A DNA stretch of 52,069 nucleotides from Rhodanobacteraceae bacterium. GTDB lineage: Bacteria; Acidobacteriota; Terriglobia; Terriglobales; Acidobacteriaceae. The first letter of the stretch is position 1. Each line of letters opens with the position of its first letter. Shown piece by piece: positions 39,702 to 51,184 of this stretch. Position numbers and translations under genes: made by a program. The stretch lies in contig CAJCHN010000112.1 in the NCBI GenBank assembly GCA_903970285.1, positions 1-52,069 of the forward strand, written 5' to 3'. A model generated the notes under the pieces. That model worked only from the letters and a program-made list of their open reading frames with translations, was not told the DNA's origin and searched no databases.

Positions 39702-41231
39702 ATGCCCAACACTGAAGTCTCCGTTAACACGCCCGTTCCGCATAAAGCCGAACGCAAACCCGATCCGTGCATCGTTGTCATCTTCGGCGCCTCCGGAGAC
39801 CTTACCAAGCGCAAGCTGCTTCCGGCGCTCTACCACCTGGAGCAGCACGGCCTGCTGCCGCACGACTTCGCAGTCGTCGGCGTCGCGCGCCGCGATCTCT
39901 CCGCCACCTTTGCGCCCGACATGAAGGATGGCATCGTCAAGGGTGGCGGCGTGGAGGAGAGCGACCCCAAGCTGGCGCCGTTCATGGAGCGGGTCCAGTA
40001 CTTCGCCACCAACTTTGACGATGATGAAGGTTTTCTGAAGCTGAAGGCTTACCTGGCCGACCTGGACACCAAGTTCGGCACCAAGGCCAATCGCCTCTTC
40101 TATCTCGCGGTCGCTCCGGAATTCTTTGCAGACATCATCCAGCGTCTGGGCAAGGCCGGTATGGCGACGCCTGCGGAGGGCGCAAGCAATTGGGTCCGCG
40201 TGATCATCGAGAAGCCCTTCGGCACCGATCTGAAGAGCGCCCGCAAGCTGAACGACGAAGTGAACGCGGTCCTCTCCGAGAATCAGATCTTTCGCATCGA
40301 TCACTACCTCGGCAAGGAAACGGTCCAGAACATCCTGGTCTTCCGTTTCGCCAACGGCATCTTTGAACCCGTCTGGAACCGTAACTATATCGACCATGTG
40401 GAGATTACAGCGGCTGAGTCGATCGGCATCGAGGGGCGTGGACCGTTCTACGAGCAGGCCGGCGCACTGCGCGACGTGCTCCAGAACCACATCATGGAAG
40501 TGCTTTCCTTCGTCGCCATGGAACCGCCTGACTCCTTCGCGGCAGAGGCTGTGCGCGCCGAGAAGCTGAAGGTCTGGCGCTCGATTGAGCCGATTCCCGT
40601 GACGGACACGGTGCGCGGGCAGTATGGTCCCGGAACCGTCGACGGCAAGCCCGCAGTCGGTTACCGCGAGGAAGAGCGGGTCAATCCGGAGTCTCAGCAG
40701 GCCACCTTCGCGGCCGCCAAGCTGCATATCGAGAACTGGCGCTGGGCCGGGGTCCCGTTCTATGTCCGCGCCGCCAAGCGGCTTGCCAAGCGTGTGACCG
40801 AGGTGACGATCGTCTTCAAGCAGCCGCCTCTGCACCTGTTCAAGACCGAGGCAGGTTCATCCGATATCGGGCCGAATCTGATCTCCATGCGCATCCAGCC
40901 GGACGAGGGAATCGCGCTGCGCTTTGGCGCCAAGGTTCCCGGACCCACCACCAACGTAGCTCCGGTGAACATGGACTTCAGCTACGCCAAGGCGTTCGGC
41001 AAATCGTCCGCCAATGGCTACGAGCGGCTGCTGCTCGATGCCATGCTGGGTGATGCGACTCTGTTCGCCCACCGGGACGGCGTCGAGGCCACCTGGGCGT
41101 TGTACACGCCCATCCTCGAGGCGTGGGCGAAAGAGAAGATCGACCTGCCGAACTACGCTGCCGGAACCTGGGGTCCGAAGGCTTCGGACGACCTGCTGGC
41201 GGCCGATGGACGTGCCTGGACTGAGCTGTAA
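39702..41231 (+). CDS. zwf: Glucose-6-phosphate 1-dehydrogenase
   Basis: 509 residues. The NADP-binding motif is IFGASGDLTKRKLLPALYHL, then EKPFGTDLKSARKLN, and the active-site peptide FRIDHYLGKETVQN with catalytic His/Asp and lysine. The C-terminal beta+alpha domain with WAGVPFYVRAAKRL is complete. ATG 39702 has CGAGGA upstream; the frame extends 25 codons further but without a ribosome site. First step of the oxidative pentose phosphate pathway, giving NADPH. Followed by a strong hairpin and then pgl and glk. Confidence 0.97.
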   Translation: MPNTEVSVNTPVPHKAERKPDPCIVVIFGASGDLTKRKLLPALYHLEQHGLLPHDFAVVGVARRDLSATFAPDMKDGIVKGGGVEESDPKLAPFMERVQYFATNFDDDEGFLKLKAYLADLDTKFGTKANRLFYLAVAPEFFADIIQRLGKAGMATPAEGASNWVRVIIEKPFGTDLKSARKLNDEVNAVLSENQIFRIDHYLGKETVQNILVFRFANGIFEPVWNRNYIDHVEITAAESIGIEGRGPFYEQAGALRDVLQNHIMEVLSFVAMEPPDSFAAEAVRAEKLKVWRSIEPIPVTDTVRGQYGPGTVDGKPAVGYREEERVNPESQQATFAAAKLHIENWRWAGVPFYVRAAKRLAKRVTEVTIVFKQPPLHLFKTEAGSSDIGPNLISMRIQPDEGIALRFGAKVPGPTTNVAPVNMDFSYAKAFGKSSANGYERLLLDAMLGDATLFAHRDGVEATWALYTPILEAWAKEKIDLPNYAAGTWGPKASDDLLAADGRAWTEL

Positions 41232-41240
41232 ATCACTCGC

Positions 41241-41282
41241 GCGGATGCCGTTCTCATTCTTCCGGCGGGAAACGGCATCCGC
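41241..41282 (+). terminator. Strong hairpin between zwf and pgl
   Basis: A perfect 12-bp stem (GCGGATGCCGTT with AACGGCATCCGC) and an 18-nt loop begin nine bases after the zwf stop. The T-run behind it is weak (TGTTGCTT), so partial read-through into pgl-glk is likely. Confidence 0.65.
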
Positions 41283-41352
41283 TGTTGCTTAAACCGCACT
41301 CTTCCAGCTAGTTTGAAGTGCGATACAAAGTTTGCATGTCGAAAGAGAGGCT

Positions 41353-42147
41353 ATGCCCCGTCCTATCCAGATCATCGCCAAGGTCGCCTCTACCGCCGCA
41401 GAGGTCAATCAACTCTCGGCACAGATGTTCACCGATTGCGTGACGCAGGCGGTCGCTGCCCGCGGGGTCGCGCGAATCGCGATCTCGGGTGGTTCCACGC
41501 CGCGCGCGGTCTTTCAGTTGCTCGCCAATCCTTCGGAGCCTTACGTCGGCAGCATCCCTTGGGACAAGCTGCAGCTCTTCTGGGTGGATGAGCGCTGCGT
41601 TCCGCCCGATCACGAGGAGTCGAATTTCCGCATGACCAAGGCAGCCATGCTGGATAAGGTACCGCTGCCGGCCGAGAACATCCATCGCATGGAAGGCGAA
41701 CTTGACCCCGAAGAGGCTGCCTCGCGATATGAAGCAGAGATTCGCAATACCTTGCGGCTTGAAGGCGCTCAGACCCCAGTCTTCGACCTCATCATCCTGG
41801 GTCTGGGGCCGGACGGCCACACTGCTTCGCTGTTTCCGCACACAGACGGGCTGCACGAGATGGGCCGCATCGTCATGGCAAACCACGTCCCGCAAAAGGA
41901 TGTGTGGCGCATCACGCTGACGCTCCCGGTCATCCTCCAGGGCAAGGAGGTCGCGTTCCTGATCGAGGGCGCGGACAAGGCGGAGATGGTGCAGATCGTA
42001 TTTGGCGGCGGCTACGATCCCGAGACCTACCCCGCGCAACTGATCCGGCCGGCAAGCGGCAGGCTCACGCTGCTGATGGATAGCGCGGCGGCTGCACAAC
42101 TTCCTGGGCCACCCGCGCCCGGCACCACGACCATGGAGCTGAAATGA
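41353..42147 (+). CDS. pgl: 6-phosphogluconolactonase
   Basis: 264 residues of the DevB/SOL family. Motifs: AISGGSTPRAVFQLL, LFWVDERCVPPDHEESNF and GLGPDGHTASLFP, all standard. It hydrolyses the lactone made by zwf. ATG 41353 is preceded by AGAGAGG; a TTG at 41332 is possible but less likely. ATGA overlap with glk at 42144-42147. Confidence 0.96.
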   Translation: MPRPIQIIAKVASTAAEVNQLSAQMFTDCVTQAVAARGVARIAISGGSTPRAVFQLLANPSEPYVGSIPWDKLQLFWVDERCVPPDHEESNFRMTKAAMLDKVPLPAENIHRMEGELDPEEAASRYEAEIRNTLRLEGAQTPVFDLIILGLGPDGHTASLFPHTDGLHEMGRIVMANHVPQKDVWRITLTLPVILQGKEVAFLIEGADKAEMVQIVFGGGYDPETYPAQLIRPASGRLTLLMDSAAAAQLPGPPAPGTTTMELK

Positions 42148-43208
42148 TTCTCGCAGGCGATGTCGGCGGAACCAAGGTACACCTGGCGCTCTATAACTTC
42201 GAGGACGGCCGCCTCATGCCGATTCGGGATCAGAAGTTTCCAGCTCATGATTTCGCCAAACTCGACGATGTGGTGCATCGCTTTCTGTCGGAGGCCGACG
42301 GGCATGGAGCCGAGGACACCAGCGAGATCGTCGCCGCGTGCTTTGGCTGCCCGGGCCCGGTACGCGAAGGCCGCATCAAGCTGACTAACCTGCCCTGGCT
42401 GCTCGATACGAGGGACCTGCGCGAGTCGTTGAAGATCGAGCACATTTTTCTGATCAACGATCTGGAGGCCAACGGTTACGGCGTGCCGGAGCTCTCGAAC
42501 GACTCCATCTTCGTGCTGCACGAGGCCGATCCCTCGGCGGTTGGGCATCGCGGCCTGGTTTCGGCCGGCACCGGCCTGGGCGAGGCGCTGATGATCTGGG
42601 ATGGCAAGACCCATACCCCGATTCCGTCCGAAGGCGGCCACGCGGATTTCGCCGCACGCAATGAGCGCGAGATCGCTCTGCTGCGCTATCTCAGCAGGAC
42701 CCTCAATGGCCGCGTCTCGTTCGAGCGGGTGGTCTCCGGGCTGGGTATCAAGAACATCTACGCCTTCCTGAAGGATGACCAGAAGATGGAGGAACCGGCG
42801 TGGCTGCGCGACCGCATCGCCTCCGAGGATCCGAATGCAGTGATCGGCCACTGCGCCGAGGATGGATCGAGCGAACTCTGCTACGAGACCATGCAGATCT
42901 TCGCCTCCGCCTACGGCGCCGAAGCCGGAAACGTCGCGCTGAAGGTGCTGGCCAGCGGCGGCATCTACCTGGGCGGAGGCATCGCGCCCAAGGCGCTGAA
43001 GACGCTCAAGAGCGGCGCCTTTACCGAGGCGTTCCTGGATAAGGGAAGGCTGCGGCCGGTACTTGAGGCGATTCCGGTCCGGGTCATCCTGAACGAAACC
43101 TGCGCGCTGCTGGGCGCGGCTGCCTACGCCGAGGCTCGCGCGTCCGAGGTCTCGGGCCACTCCGAACGGGCCGCCTCGGTCAAGCTCGGGGAAGGCGCCG
43201 AGGCCTAG
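42144..43208 (+). CDS. glk: Glucokinase
   Basis: 354 residues of the bacterial Glk family rather than ROK. ATP-binding GDVGGTKVHLALYNF starts the protein, followed by FGCPGPVREGRIKLTNLPW, FLINDLEANGYG and SAGTGLGEALMIWD; the conserved SEGGHADFA completes the sugar site. It phosphorylates free glucose, for example from the GH15 enzyme, giving the zwf substrate. ATG 42144 overlaps the pgl stop, so both are translated together. Confidence 0.96.
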   Translation: MILAGDVGGTKVHLALYNFEDGRLMPIRDQKFPAHDFAKLDDVVHRFLSEADGHGAEDTSEIVAACFGCPGPVREGRIKLTNLPWLLDTRDLRESLKIEHIFLINDLEANGYGVPELSNDSIFVLHEADPSAVGHRGLVSAGTGLGEALMIWDGKTHTPIPSEGGHADFAARNEREIALLRYLSRTLNGRVSFERVVSGLGIKNIYAFLKDDQKMEEPAWLRDRIASEDPNAVIGHCAEDGSSELCYETMQIFASAYGAEAGNVALKVLASGGIYLGGGIAPKALKTLKSGAFTEAFLDKGRLRPVLEAIPVRVILNETCALLGAAAYAEARASEVSGHSERAASVKLGEGAEA

Positions 43209-43232
43209 AAGGGGGAGGGGGCTGACCGTTCG

Positions 43233-43253
43233 GTCCGGCTCGCCCGGCCGGAC
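43233..43253 (+). terminator. Short hairpin after glk
   Basis: GTCCGGC pairs with GCCGGAC across a seven-base loop, 25 bp past the glk stop. No T-run follows, so this is a weak call. Confidence 0.35.
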
Positions 43254-43288
43254 GCGTTCATCCGTGCTGCATTTCCGCGCCTTGCTCC

Positions 43289-44071
43289 TTGCTCCACCAG
43301 GCGACATCGGATAGCCTTGCGATACCTTCTGCTGGAAGAACTGCCATCTCCCTCGATCTCTCCTCCCGTCCCAACCCGGCCGATCTTCCTGAACTGATGG
43401 AAGCGCCCTGCAGCTACGAAGATCTGCGGGATTGCCTGCACGACATCTCGCGGGTGAACCGGCTCACCCTGGCCTACCATCCGACGCTGCGCTGGCTGGA
43501 TTACCTTTACGCGCGGCTGCCGCTGCAGGACCGCCCGATCCATATCGTCGACGTGGGCTGCGGCTACGGTGACATGCTGCGCCGGGTCTCGCTGTGGGCG
43601 GCGGATCGCGGGCTGCCTGTGACGTTGACCGGCATCGATTTGAATCCGGATGCGGTGCGCGCGGCACGCGAGGCGACGGTGCCGGGCACAGTGACGTTTC
43701 TCACCGGCAATGCGTTCGACTTCGCGCCCCCGGGCGGCATTGATGTCGTCATCAACTCGCTGCTGATGCATCATCTGCAGGACGACGAGATTGTTCAGTT
43801 CCTGGTGTGGATGGAGTCGGTGACGCGGCTCGGCTGGTTTATCAACGATCTGCATCGGGAGGCGGTGCCGTATTACGCCTTCCGGATGCTGAGCCGGTTC
43901 ACCGGCTGGCACCGGTTCGTCAAACACGATGGAGGCGTTTCGATTCTGCGCAGCTTTCGCCGGGACGACTGGGAGCGGCTGCTGAAGCGGGCGCGGCTTC
44001 CACCCGGCGAGGTGCATGTGGAGGAGGTTCGGCCGGCGCGGCTGTGCGTGGCGCGGCTCCGGCGGATGTAA
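43289..44071 (+). CDS. Class I SAM-dependent methyltransferase
   Basis: 260 residues. The SAM motif I is IHIVDVGCGYGDMLRRV, motif II GIDLNPDAVRAA, then ALTG-like FLTGNAFDF and DVVINSLLMHHL. The head group region DLPELMEAPCSYEDLRDCL resembles methyltransferases linked to isoprenoid or polyketide tailoring, from memory; the presence of DLPELM suggests the true start lies upstream of ATG 43397, and TTG 43289 is listed. Its substrate is not evident, and neighbours (glucokinase, aminopeptidase) give no clue. Confidence 0.8.
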   Translation: MLHQATSDSLAIPSAGRTAISLDLSSRPNPADLPELMEAPCSYEDLRDCLHDISRVNRLTLAYHPTLRWLDYLYARLPLQDRPIHIVDVGCGYGDMLRRVSLWAADRGLPVTLTGIDLNPDAVRAAREATVPGTVTFLTGNAFDFAPPGGIDVVINSLLMHHLQDDEIVQFLVWMESVTRLGWFINDLHREAVPYYAFRMLSRFTGWHRFVKHDGGVSILRSFRRDDWERLLKRARLPPGEVHVEEVRPARLCVARLRRM

Positions 44072-44223
44072 ATCGAGCCCGGATCCCTACCCCGGAAAAA
44101 TGATGCGAAGTATTCATTGCAAAAGGATTATGGTTTGACCTGCGGCTCCGGGCCGAACACAGCCCACCGCCGGAAACGGACCTTTGCAGTGCAACCCGCA
44201 GAAGAAAGACGAACGAGACCCGT

Positions 44224-46854
<2,631 letters not shown>

Positions 46855-47082
46855 TGACATCGACTCGGGGGCCGGCGGGCGAGCGGATGGGCAGCGTTTC
46901 CGCCCATTTCGGGACCAGGTGATTCCCGTCTCGGAGCGGCTCTCAAACATATAGCATGTCCGTCCGCGCTGCAGCTGTCACTCCGCGCCATGATGATAGG
47001 AGAACGGCCACGACGGCCAGTTCAGCGGAGCATGGCTCTGGCGGGACAAGAGCCAGCGCACGCACTGTAAAGGACGGAACGA

Positions 47083-47295
47083 ATGAAGAAGACTCTGCTC
47101 GTGATGTTCAGTCTGACGGTTTTGCTGAAAGCCGCTTCTCTCCATGCGCAGATGGGGTGCGACGATTCCCCGGAGAATCCCACGGTCGTGCTGGCGCTGG
47201 TAGGCTCCGCAGGCGCCTTGGTGGCGTCTGCACGGAGCCGGATGAAGGCTCGCCGGCGACCGGTTGGCGGAGGCAAGAGCAGCTTCTTGCGTTGA
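47083..47295 (+). CDS. Short PExPT-CTERM-type exosortase substrate
   Basis: 70 residues. A signal peptide (KKTLLVMFSLTVLLKAASLHA) is followed directly by QMGCDDSPENPTVVLALVG. The C-terminal part is a tripartite sorting signal: the PENPT motif, a hydrophobic helix (VVLALVGSAGALVASA) and an arginine/lysine cluster (RSRMKARRR). The exosortase gene begins 41 bp downstream on the same strand. PExPT is, as I recall, the recognition motif paired with acidobacterial XrtJ-type exosortases; this match is what identifies the protein. After removal of both ends only about ten residues, including one Cys, would remain. AAGGA lies nine bases before ATG. Confidence 0.75.
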   Translation: MKKTLLVMFSLTVLLKAASLHAQMGCDDSPENPTVVLALVGSAGALVASARSRMKARRRPVGGGKSSFLR

Positions 47296-47336
47296 CTCGC
47301 GTTCCTTTTCTTTGATGCCGCAGACAGGAGACATTC

Positions 47337-49118
47337 ATGCGGGCGCCGTTCCCATGGAGAGAGGCCGGCATTGACGGCGGAAGCCCCGTATTAGCGGGCA
47401 AGCCGCGGTGCAAGGTTTCATGGAGAGAGGCCGGCATTGACGGCGGAAGCCCCGGGTATCGCCCTGGGTGGAACGGAACGAGCGGGTACGGCAAGACTGC
47501 GCATCACCCTGTTGCTCTTGTCTCGTGCCGGACTGGCGCGGTATTTGCAGCCCTGCTCGGGATTCTGGGGGTGGCTTCGATTGCCTCCTCGATGCTCGCG
47601 CTGTGGATGCTGTGGACGACCGACGGGTTGAAGTCGATCGGCATGGTGCTTCCGTTGGTGAGCTGGGTGCTGGTGCTGCGCGCCTGGCGAACTCTCGGCT
47701 GGGAGCTGGAGGGAAGCTGGTGGGGCGTGGCGTTGCTGCTGGCGACGGCTGGGCTGGTTCGGCTGCGCGACCAGACGGTGTTGGTGCTGGTACTCTCGCC
47801 CGGGTGGAATGTTTACTTTCCACCGCATTCGCTGGTGCTGTTCCTGTACGGGCTGGGCGTGGTGGTACTGTTTGGCGGCCGGCGGCTGGCGCGAGCGACG
47901 CGATTTCCACTGGCGCTGCTGCTGCTCTCGAATCCCGTGCCGCACGTCTTCAATGTGTGGGTCGACCTGCCGCTGCAGCGGGTTTCGGCGCACATGGCGC
48001 GTGCTTTTGCGGTGGCTCTGGGGCAGGCGCTTTCGCCGGACAAGCTGCGCCTGATGTTTACACCGAAGTTCGGGATGTTTATCGCGCCAGGCTGCAACGG
48101 CATCCGAGGGGCGGTGACGATGGGCCTGATCGCGCTGGTCGCAGGCTACCTGTATCGCTTCCGCGGGCGGGCGCATGCGGCGGTGGTGGTGGCGGCGGTT
48201 GCGCTGGGCTACGGGTTCAACCTGGTTCGGCTTTGCGTGCTGGTTCTTTATTACGTTCTCGCGTTGCATGTTCCGAAGCTGCAGGCTCAGGCGGAGAACG
48301 CCGACTATGTCATTGGTGCCGCGCTGTTCTTTGTTGCGGTGCTGCTGCTTTATACGGTGATCCAGAGGCTCGGACAGCGCGAGTCCCGCCTTAACCCGCC
48401 GGTGCCGGAGCCGCTGGAGAGCGGCTACGCGGGGGTGCCAGGCAGCTTCCTGCCGCGAGCTCTAGCGTTGGCGGCGCTGGCGGGTCTCGGGATGGTCGTA
48501 TCGGCGCAGCAGTTTGGGGCGGTCCGGTCGAATGCGGCGCGGGTGGTCCAGCCACGTGCTGTTGAGGCGTTTCCGTCTGCGCTGGGAGGGTATGGGCTTG
48601 TCCGGACATGGAACGAGACGCTGCCGGCCGGAACCGTGCTTTTTCACTGGGCGGAGTATGCGCCGGCGGGTGGACCGGGCACGCATATTGCGATGGGGAT
48701 CTCGCCGGTGCTGGGTTCGCACGACACGATGATCTGTCATTCAGCGCGCGGGGAATATCCGTTGTGGCATGGGGAGCAGGTGATTGCGACCGGTGGGGGC
48801 GAACCGGTCAGCTTCCATGCGTCGTTCTTCAATGACGGCGCCACGCAGTTTCTGGAGACGTCGACGCTGTGCAGCGGTGCCGGCTGCGGCGAGTATGCGA
48901 CGCCGGCTGCTCACTTCGGCTGGGTGTGGAGCAGACCTGATGCAAGGGCGCTGCTCAGCCGGGATCCGCAGCGGCCAATCCCCATCCTGATCAAGGCGGA
49001 GACGATCGATACGACGCTGCCAGCGGAGGTTGCACGGAAGCAGCTTGCGGCGGACGTAAGCGGATTTCTGTCCGGGGTCGACCTGAGCGTGCTGACCCGG
49101 CCTTATCGCCGCTCTTGA
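47337..49118 (+). CDS. Exosortase with C-terminal EpsI-like domain (XrtJ-like)
   Basis: 593 residues. The exosortase core, residues about 65-350, has eight or so helices and the catalytic triad C253 (APGCNGIRG), R298 (FNLVRLCVL) and H311 (ALHVPK). An extra helix (LPRALALAALAGLGMVV) leads to an EpsI-like domain from residue 385, including FPSALGGYGLVRTWNETLPAG and MICHSARGEYP. The enzyme should cut its partner at PENPT and transfer or anchor it. ATG 47337 has a perfect AGGAG six bases upstream, yet the first 40 codons contain a 36-bp repeat and no hydrophobicity, so the N-terminal 45-60 residues may be acquired. Family XrtJ is my tentative assignment. Confidence 0.85.
   Translation: MRAPFPWREAGIDGGSPVLAGKPRCKVSWREAGIDGGSPGYRPGWNGTSGYGKTAHHPVALVSCRTGAVFAALLGILGVASIASSMLALWMLWTTDGLKSIGMVLPLVSWVLVLRAWRTLGWELEGSWWGVALLLATAGLVRLRDQTVLVLVLSPGWNVYFPPHSLVLFLYGLGVVVLFGGRRLARATRFPLALLLLSNPVPHVFNVWVDLPLQRVSAHMARAFAVALGQALSPDKLRLMFTPKFGMFIAPGCNGIRGAVTMGLIALVAGYLYRFRGRAHAAVVVAAVALGYGFNLVRLCVLVLYYVLALHVPKLQAQAENADYVIGAALFFVAVLLLYTVIQRLGQRESRLNPPVPEPLESGYAGVPGSFLPRALALAALAGLGMVVSAQQFGAVRSNAARVVQPRAVEAFPSALGGYGLVRTWNETLPAGTVLFHWAEYAPAGGPGTHIAMGISPVLGSHDTMICHSARGEYPLWHGEQVIATGGGEPVSFHASFFNDGATQFLETSTLCSGAGCGEYATPAAHFGWVWSRPDARALLSRDPQRPIPILIKAETIDTTLPAEVARKQLAADVSGFLSGVDLSVLTRPYRRS
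47353..47454 (+). repeat. 36-bp exact direct repeat, two copies, at the 5' end of the exosortase gene
   Basis: Copies at 47353-47388 and 47419-47454 are identical over 36 bases, with a 30-bp spacer and a 66-bp period. Both are inside the exosortase reading frame and code WREAGIDGGSP twice. The period is a multiple of three, so the frame is preserved. No third copy is seen. Confidence 0.9.
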
Positions 49119-49184
49119 GGCGCAGGCTTGAGGGTACACGGTGCGGAGTTGCGGCGACGAAGTGCGGCTTGCGAGGAGGCCTCC

Positions 49185-51050
49185 GTGCTGAATCCGCCTG
49201 ATGCTCGAAGCGATCGGCTTCGGAGTGCGGTGTGGACGGTAGTGGGTGCCGCTTGGCTGCTGGGCGGCTGCGGTGCGGGCAACGTCAGCCCGGCGATGCC
49301 GGCTGCAGTCACGTACGGCGGTGTTTCATTTACGGCGACGATTCTCGCTGGAACCAAGCCGATCAGCGGAGCATCTGTGGCGCTTTATGCAGCCGGGACT
49401 GGGGGCATCGGATCGAAGGCTGCCAGTCTGCTGTCGCATGGGGCCGTCACGACCGGCGCGGACGGGACGGCGACGATCCCCGCAACCTACAACTGTCCGG
49501 CGACAGGCTCCATGCTCTACCTCGTGAGTACAGGCGGCGCAGTATCCGGGCAGGCCACGGCAAATCCGGAGGCCGTGTTGCTGGGGACGATCGGACCGTG
49601 CAGCGTCGTGACCCCGGCGACCAAGGTGGTGTTGAACGAGGCCACGACGGTGGCCTCGGTGTACGCGCTGGCGCAGTTTTACTCACCGACCGGCAACCTT
49701 GGGGCGTCGGCGACGAACGCTACGGGACTGAGCAATGCCTTCGCCACGGCGGCGACGTTGGCGGATCCGGCTACGGGCGCGGTGCCGGGCCCCACGCTGC
49801 CTGCTAACGCGGACTTCAAGGTTGCGAGGCTGAATTCGATCGCCAATCTGGTGAACGCCTGCGTGGTGGATGAGTCGGCTTGCGCGGGGTTCTTCAGCGC
49901 GGCGGCGCAGACGGGGTCTCCGGCCGGCAACACGCTGGACGCGGTCTACAACCTGGCCAGGGCACCGGCCGCGGAGGCTGCGAGCCTGTTTACGCAGTCA
50001 CAGGCGAGCTCGGCTTATGCGCCGGCGCTGGCGAAGACTCCGGCGGACTGGACGCTGTTCATCACCTACTCGGGTGGCGGCCTCAACAGCCCGTCCGGGT
50101 TGGGGGTGGATTCGAGTGGAAGCGTCTGGGTAGCGAACTACTTTTACACGGCCTCGAAGTTTTCACCCGTCGGCGCGCCCGCCTTTCCCATGGGCATCAC
50201 CGGATTTGGGCTGAACAACTCGTACGGGCTGGCCATCGATGCCAACGATAACGTGTGGATTCCGAACGAGCAGCCTTACTTTGGCACGGACAGCATTGGC
50301 AGCGTGAGCGAGCTCACGTCAGCGGGCGTGTCGCTGGCGGGCAACAGCGGCTACACCGGCGCCGGCTTGAACTACCCGATCGCGGTCGCCATCGACCCGA
50401 ACGGGACGGTGTGGGTGGTGGACTACGGGGACTCGCACGTGACTCTGCTGAATGCCTCCGGGCAGCCGCTCTCGGGCGCCCAGGGCTACGCGACCGCGTC
50501 CTTGGAATTTCCGGTGGTGGTGGCGGTGGACGCGAACCACTTTGGATGGGTGGGAAATCTCTCGAACGGCGGCGTGACCAAGGTTGCGGCGGACGGATCC
50601 AGCTTTACCAGCTATCAGTGCTGCGACGGCGCGGCAGGCATCGCGCTCGACCAGCAGAATAATGCCTGGATTGCAAACTACTACGGAGCTTCCGTCTCGA
50701 TGATTGCGGCCGACGGAAGCATCGTGTCGAACCAGGGCTACACCGGCCTGGGATCGCTCGACCATCCGCAGGGGATCACGGTGGATGGGGCGGGAGACGT
50801 GTGGGTCGCGAACTACCGGGCGCCCTACCTGACGGAGCTTGCCGGTGCATCGGCTGCGGTGCCCGGCGCGTCGCTAACCGGGGCGAGCGGCCTGGGCGCG
50901 AATGCCGGGCTGCGGGAAGCGTACGCGCTGGCGCTGGACGCGAGCGGCAACATCTGGGTATCGAACCAGGGGAGCAACACCCTGACGAAGTTCATCGGGC
51001 TGGCTGTTCCGGTCAAGACGCCACTTTCAGGTCTGCCGCAGGCACCTTGA
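49185..51050 (+). CDS. Lipoprotein with NHL/beta-propeller repeats
   Basis: 621 residues from GTG 49185, which has GAGGAGG five bases upstream; the TTG at 49128 has none. The lipobox is AAWLLGGCGAGN. Residues about 40-290 form a domain I do not recognise (GVSFTATILAGTKPISGASV and GTATIPATYNCPATG suggest a beta-sandwich). From about residue 300 a propeller of seven or so blades repeats the pattern GLGVDSSGSVWVANY, AIDANDNVWIPNE, AIDPNGTVWVVDY and GITVDGAGDVWVANYR, like NHL/Vgb-type surface proteins. Located 67 bp after the exosortase stop, so perhaps one transcript, but it has no PExPT tail. Confidence 0.82.
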   Translation: MLNPPDARSDRLRSAVWTVVGAAWLLGGCGAGNVSPAMPAAVTYGGVSFTATILAGTKPISGASVALYAAGTGGIGSKAASLLSHGAVTTGADGTATIPATYNCPATGSMLYLVSTGGAVSGQATANPEAVLLGTIGPCSVVTPATKVVLNEATTVASVYALAQFYSPTGNLGASATNATGLSNAFATAATLADPATGAVPGPTLPANADFKVARLNSIANLVNACVVDESACAGFFSAAAQTGSPAGNTLDAVYNLARAPAAEAASLFTQSQASSAYAPALAKTPADWTLFITYSGGGLNSPSGLGVDSSGSVWVANYFYTASKFSPVGAPAFPMGITGFGLNNSYGLAIDANDNVWIPNEQPYFGTDSIGSVSELTSAGVSLAGNSGYTGAGLNYPIAVAIDPNGTVWVVDYGDSHVTLLNASGQPLSGAQGYATASLEFPVVVAVDANHFGWVGNLSNGGVTKVAADGSSFTSYQCCDGAAGIALDQQNNAWIANYYGASVSMIAADGSIVSNQGYTGLGSLDHPQGITVDGAGDVWVANYRAPYLTELAGASAAVPGASLTGASGLGANAGLREAYALALDASGNIWVSNQGSNTLTKFIGLAVPVKTPLSGLPQAP

Positions 51051-51141
51051 AGAGGGTGCTTTTCGCTTCTCAAACCTGTTCAGGCAACTTCCTTCTATGC
51101 CGGAGCGTCCATGCTGGTTTGGGTTCTGGTCTTTGGGCTGT

Positions 51142-51173
51142 GGTATAAAAACTTTGCTCAACTCGATTTGAGC
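51142..51173 (+). promoter_or_regulatory. Extended -10 promoter and leader hairpin upstream of rsbR
   Basis: TGGTATAAA at 51142-51150 reads as an extended -10 element. A six-bp hairpin (GCTCAA 51156-51161 with TTGAGC 51168-51173) lies at the probable 5' end of the transcript, eight bases before AAAAGGA. No clear -35 is present. Confidence 0.35.
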
Positions 51174-51184
51174 CCATAAAAAGG

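Noticed and set aside
47353..47454. CRISPR array at the exosortase 5' end
   Set aside because: Repeat and spacer sizes fit (36/30), but only two copies exist, both in a coding frame behind a good ribosome site, and no cas gene is present.
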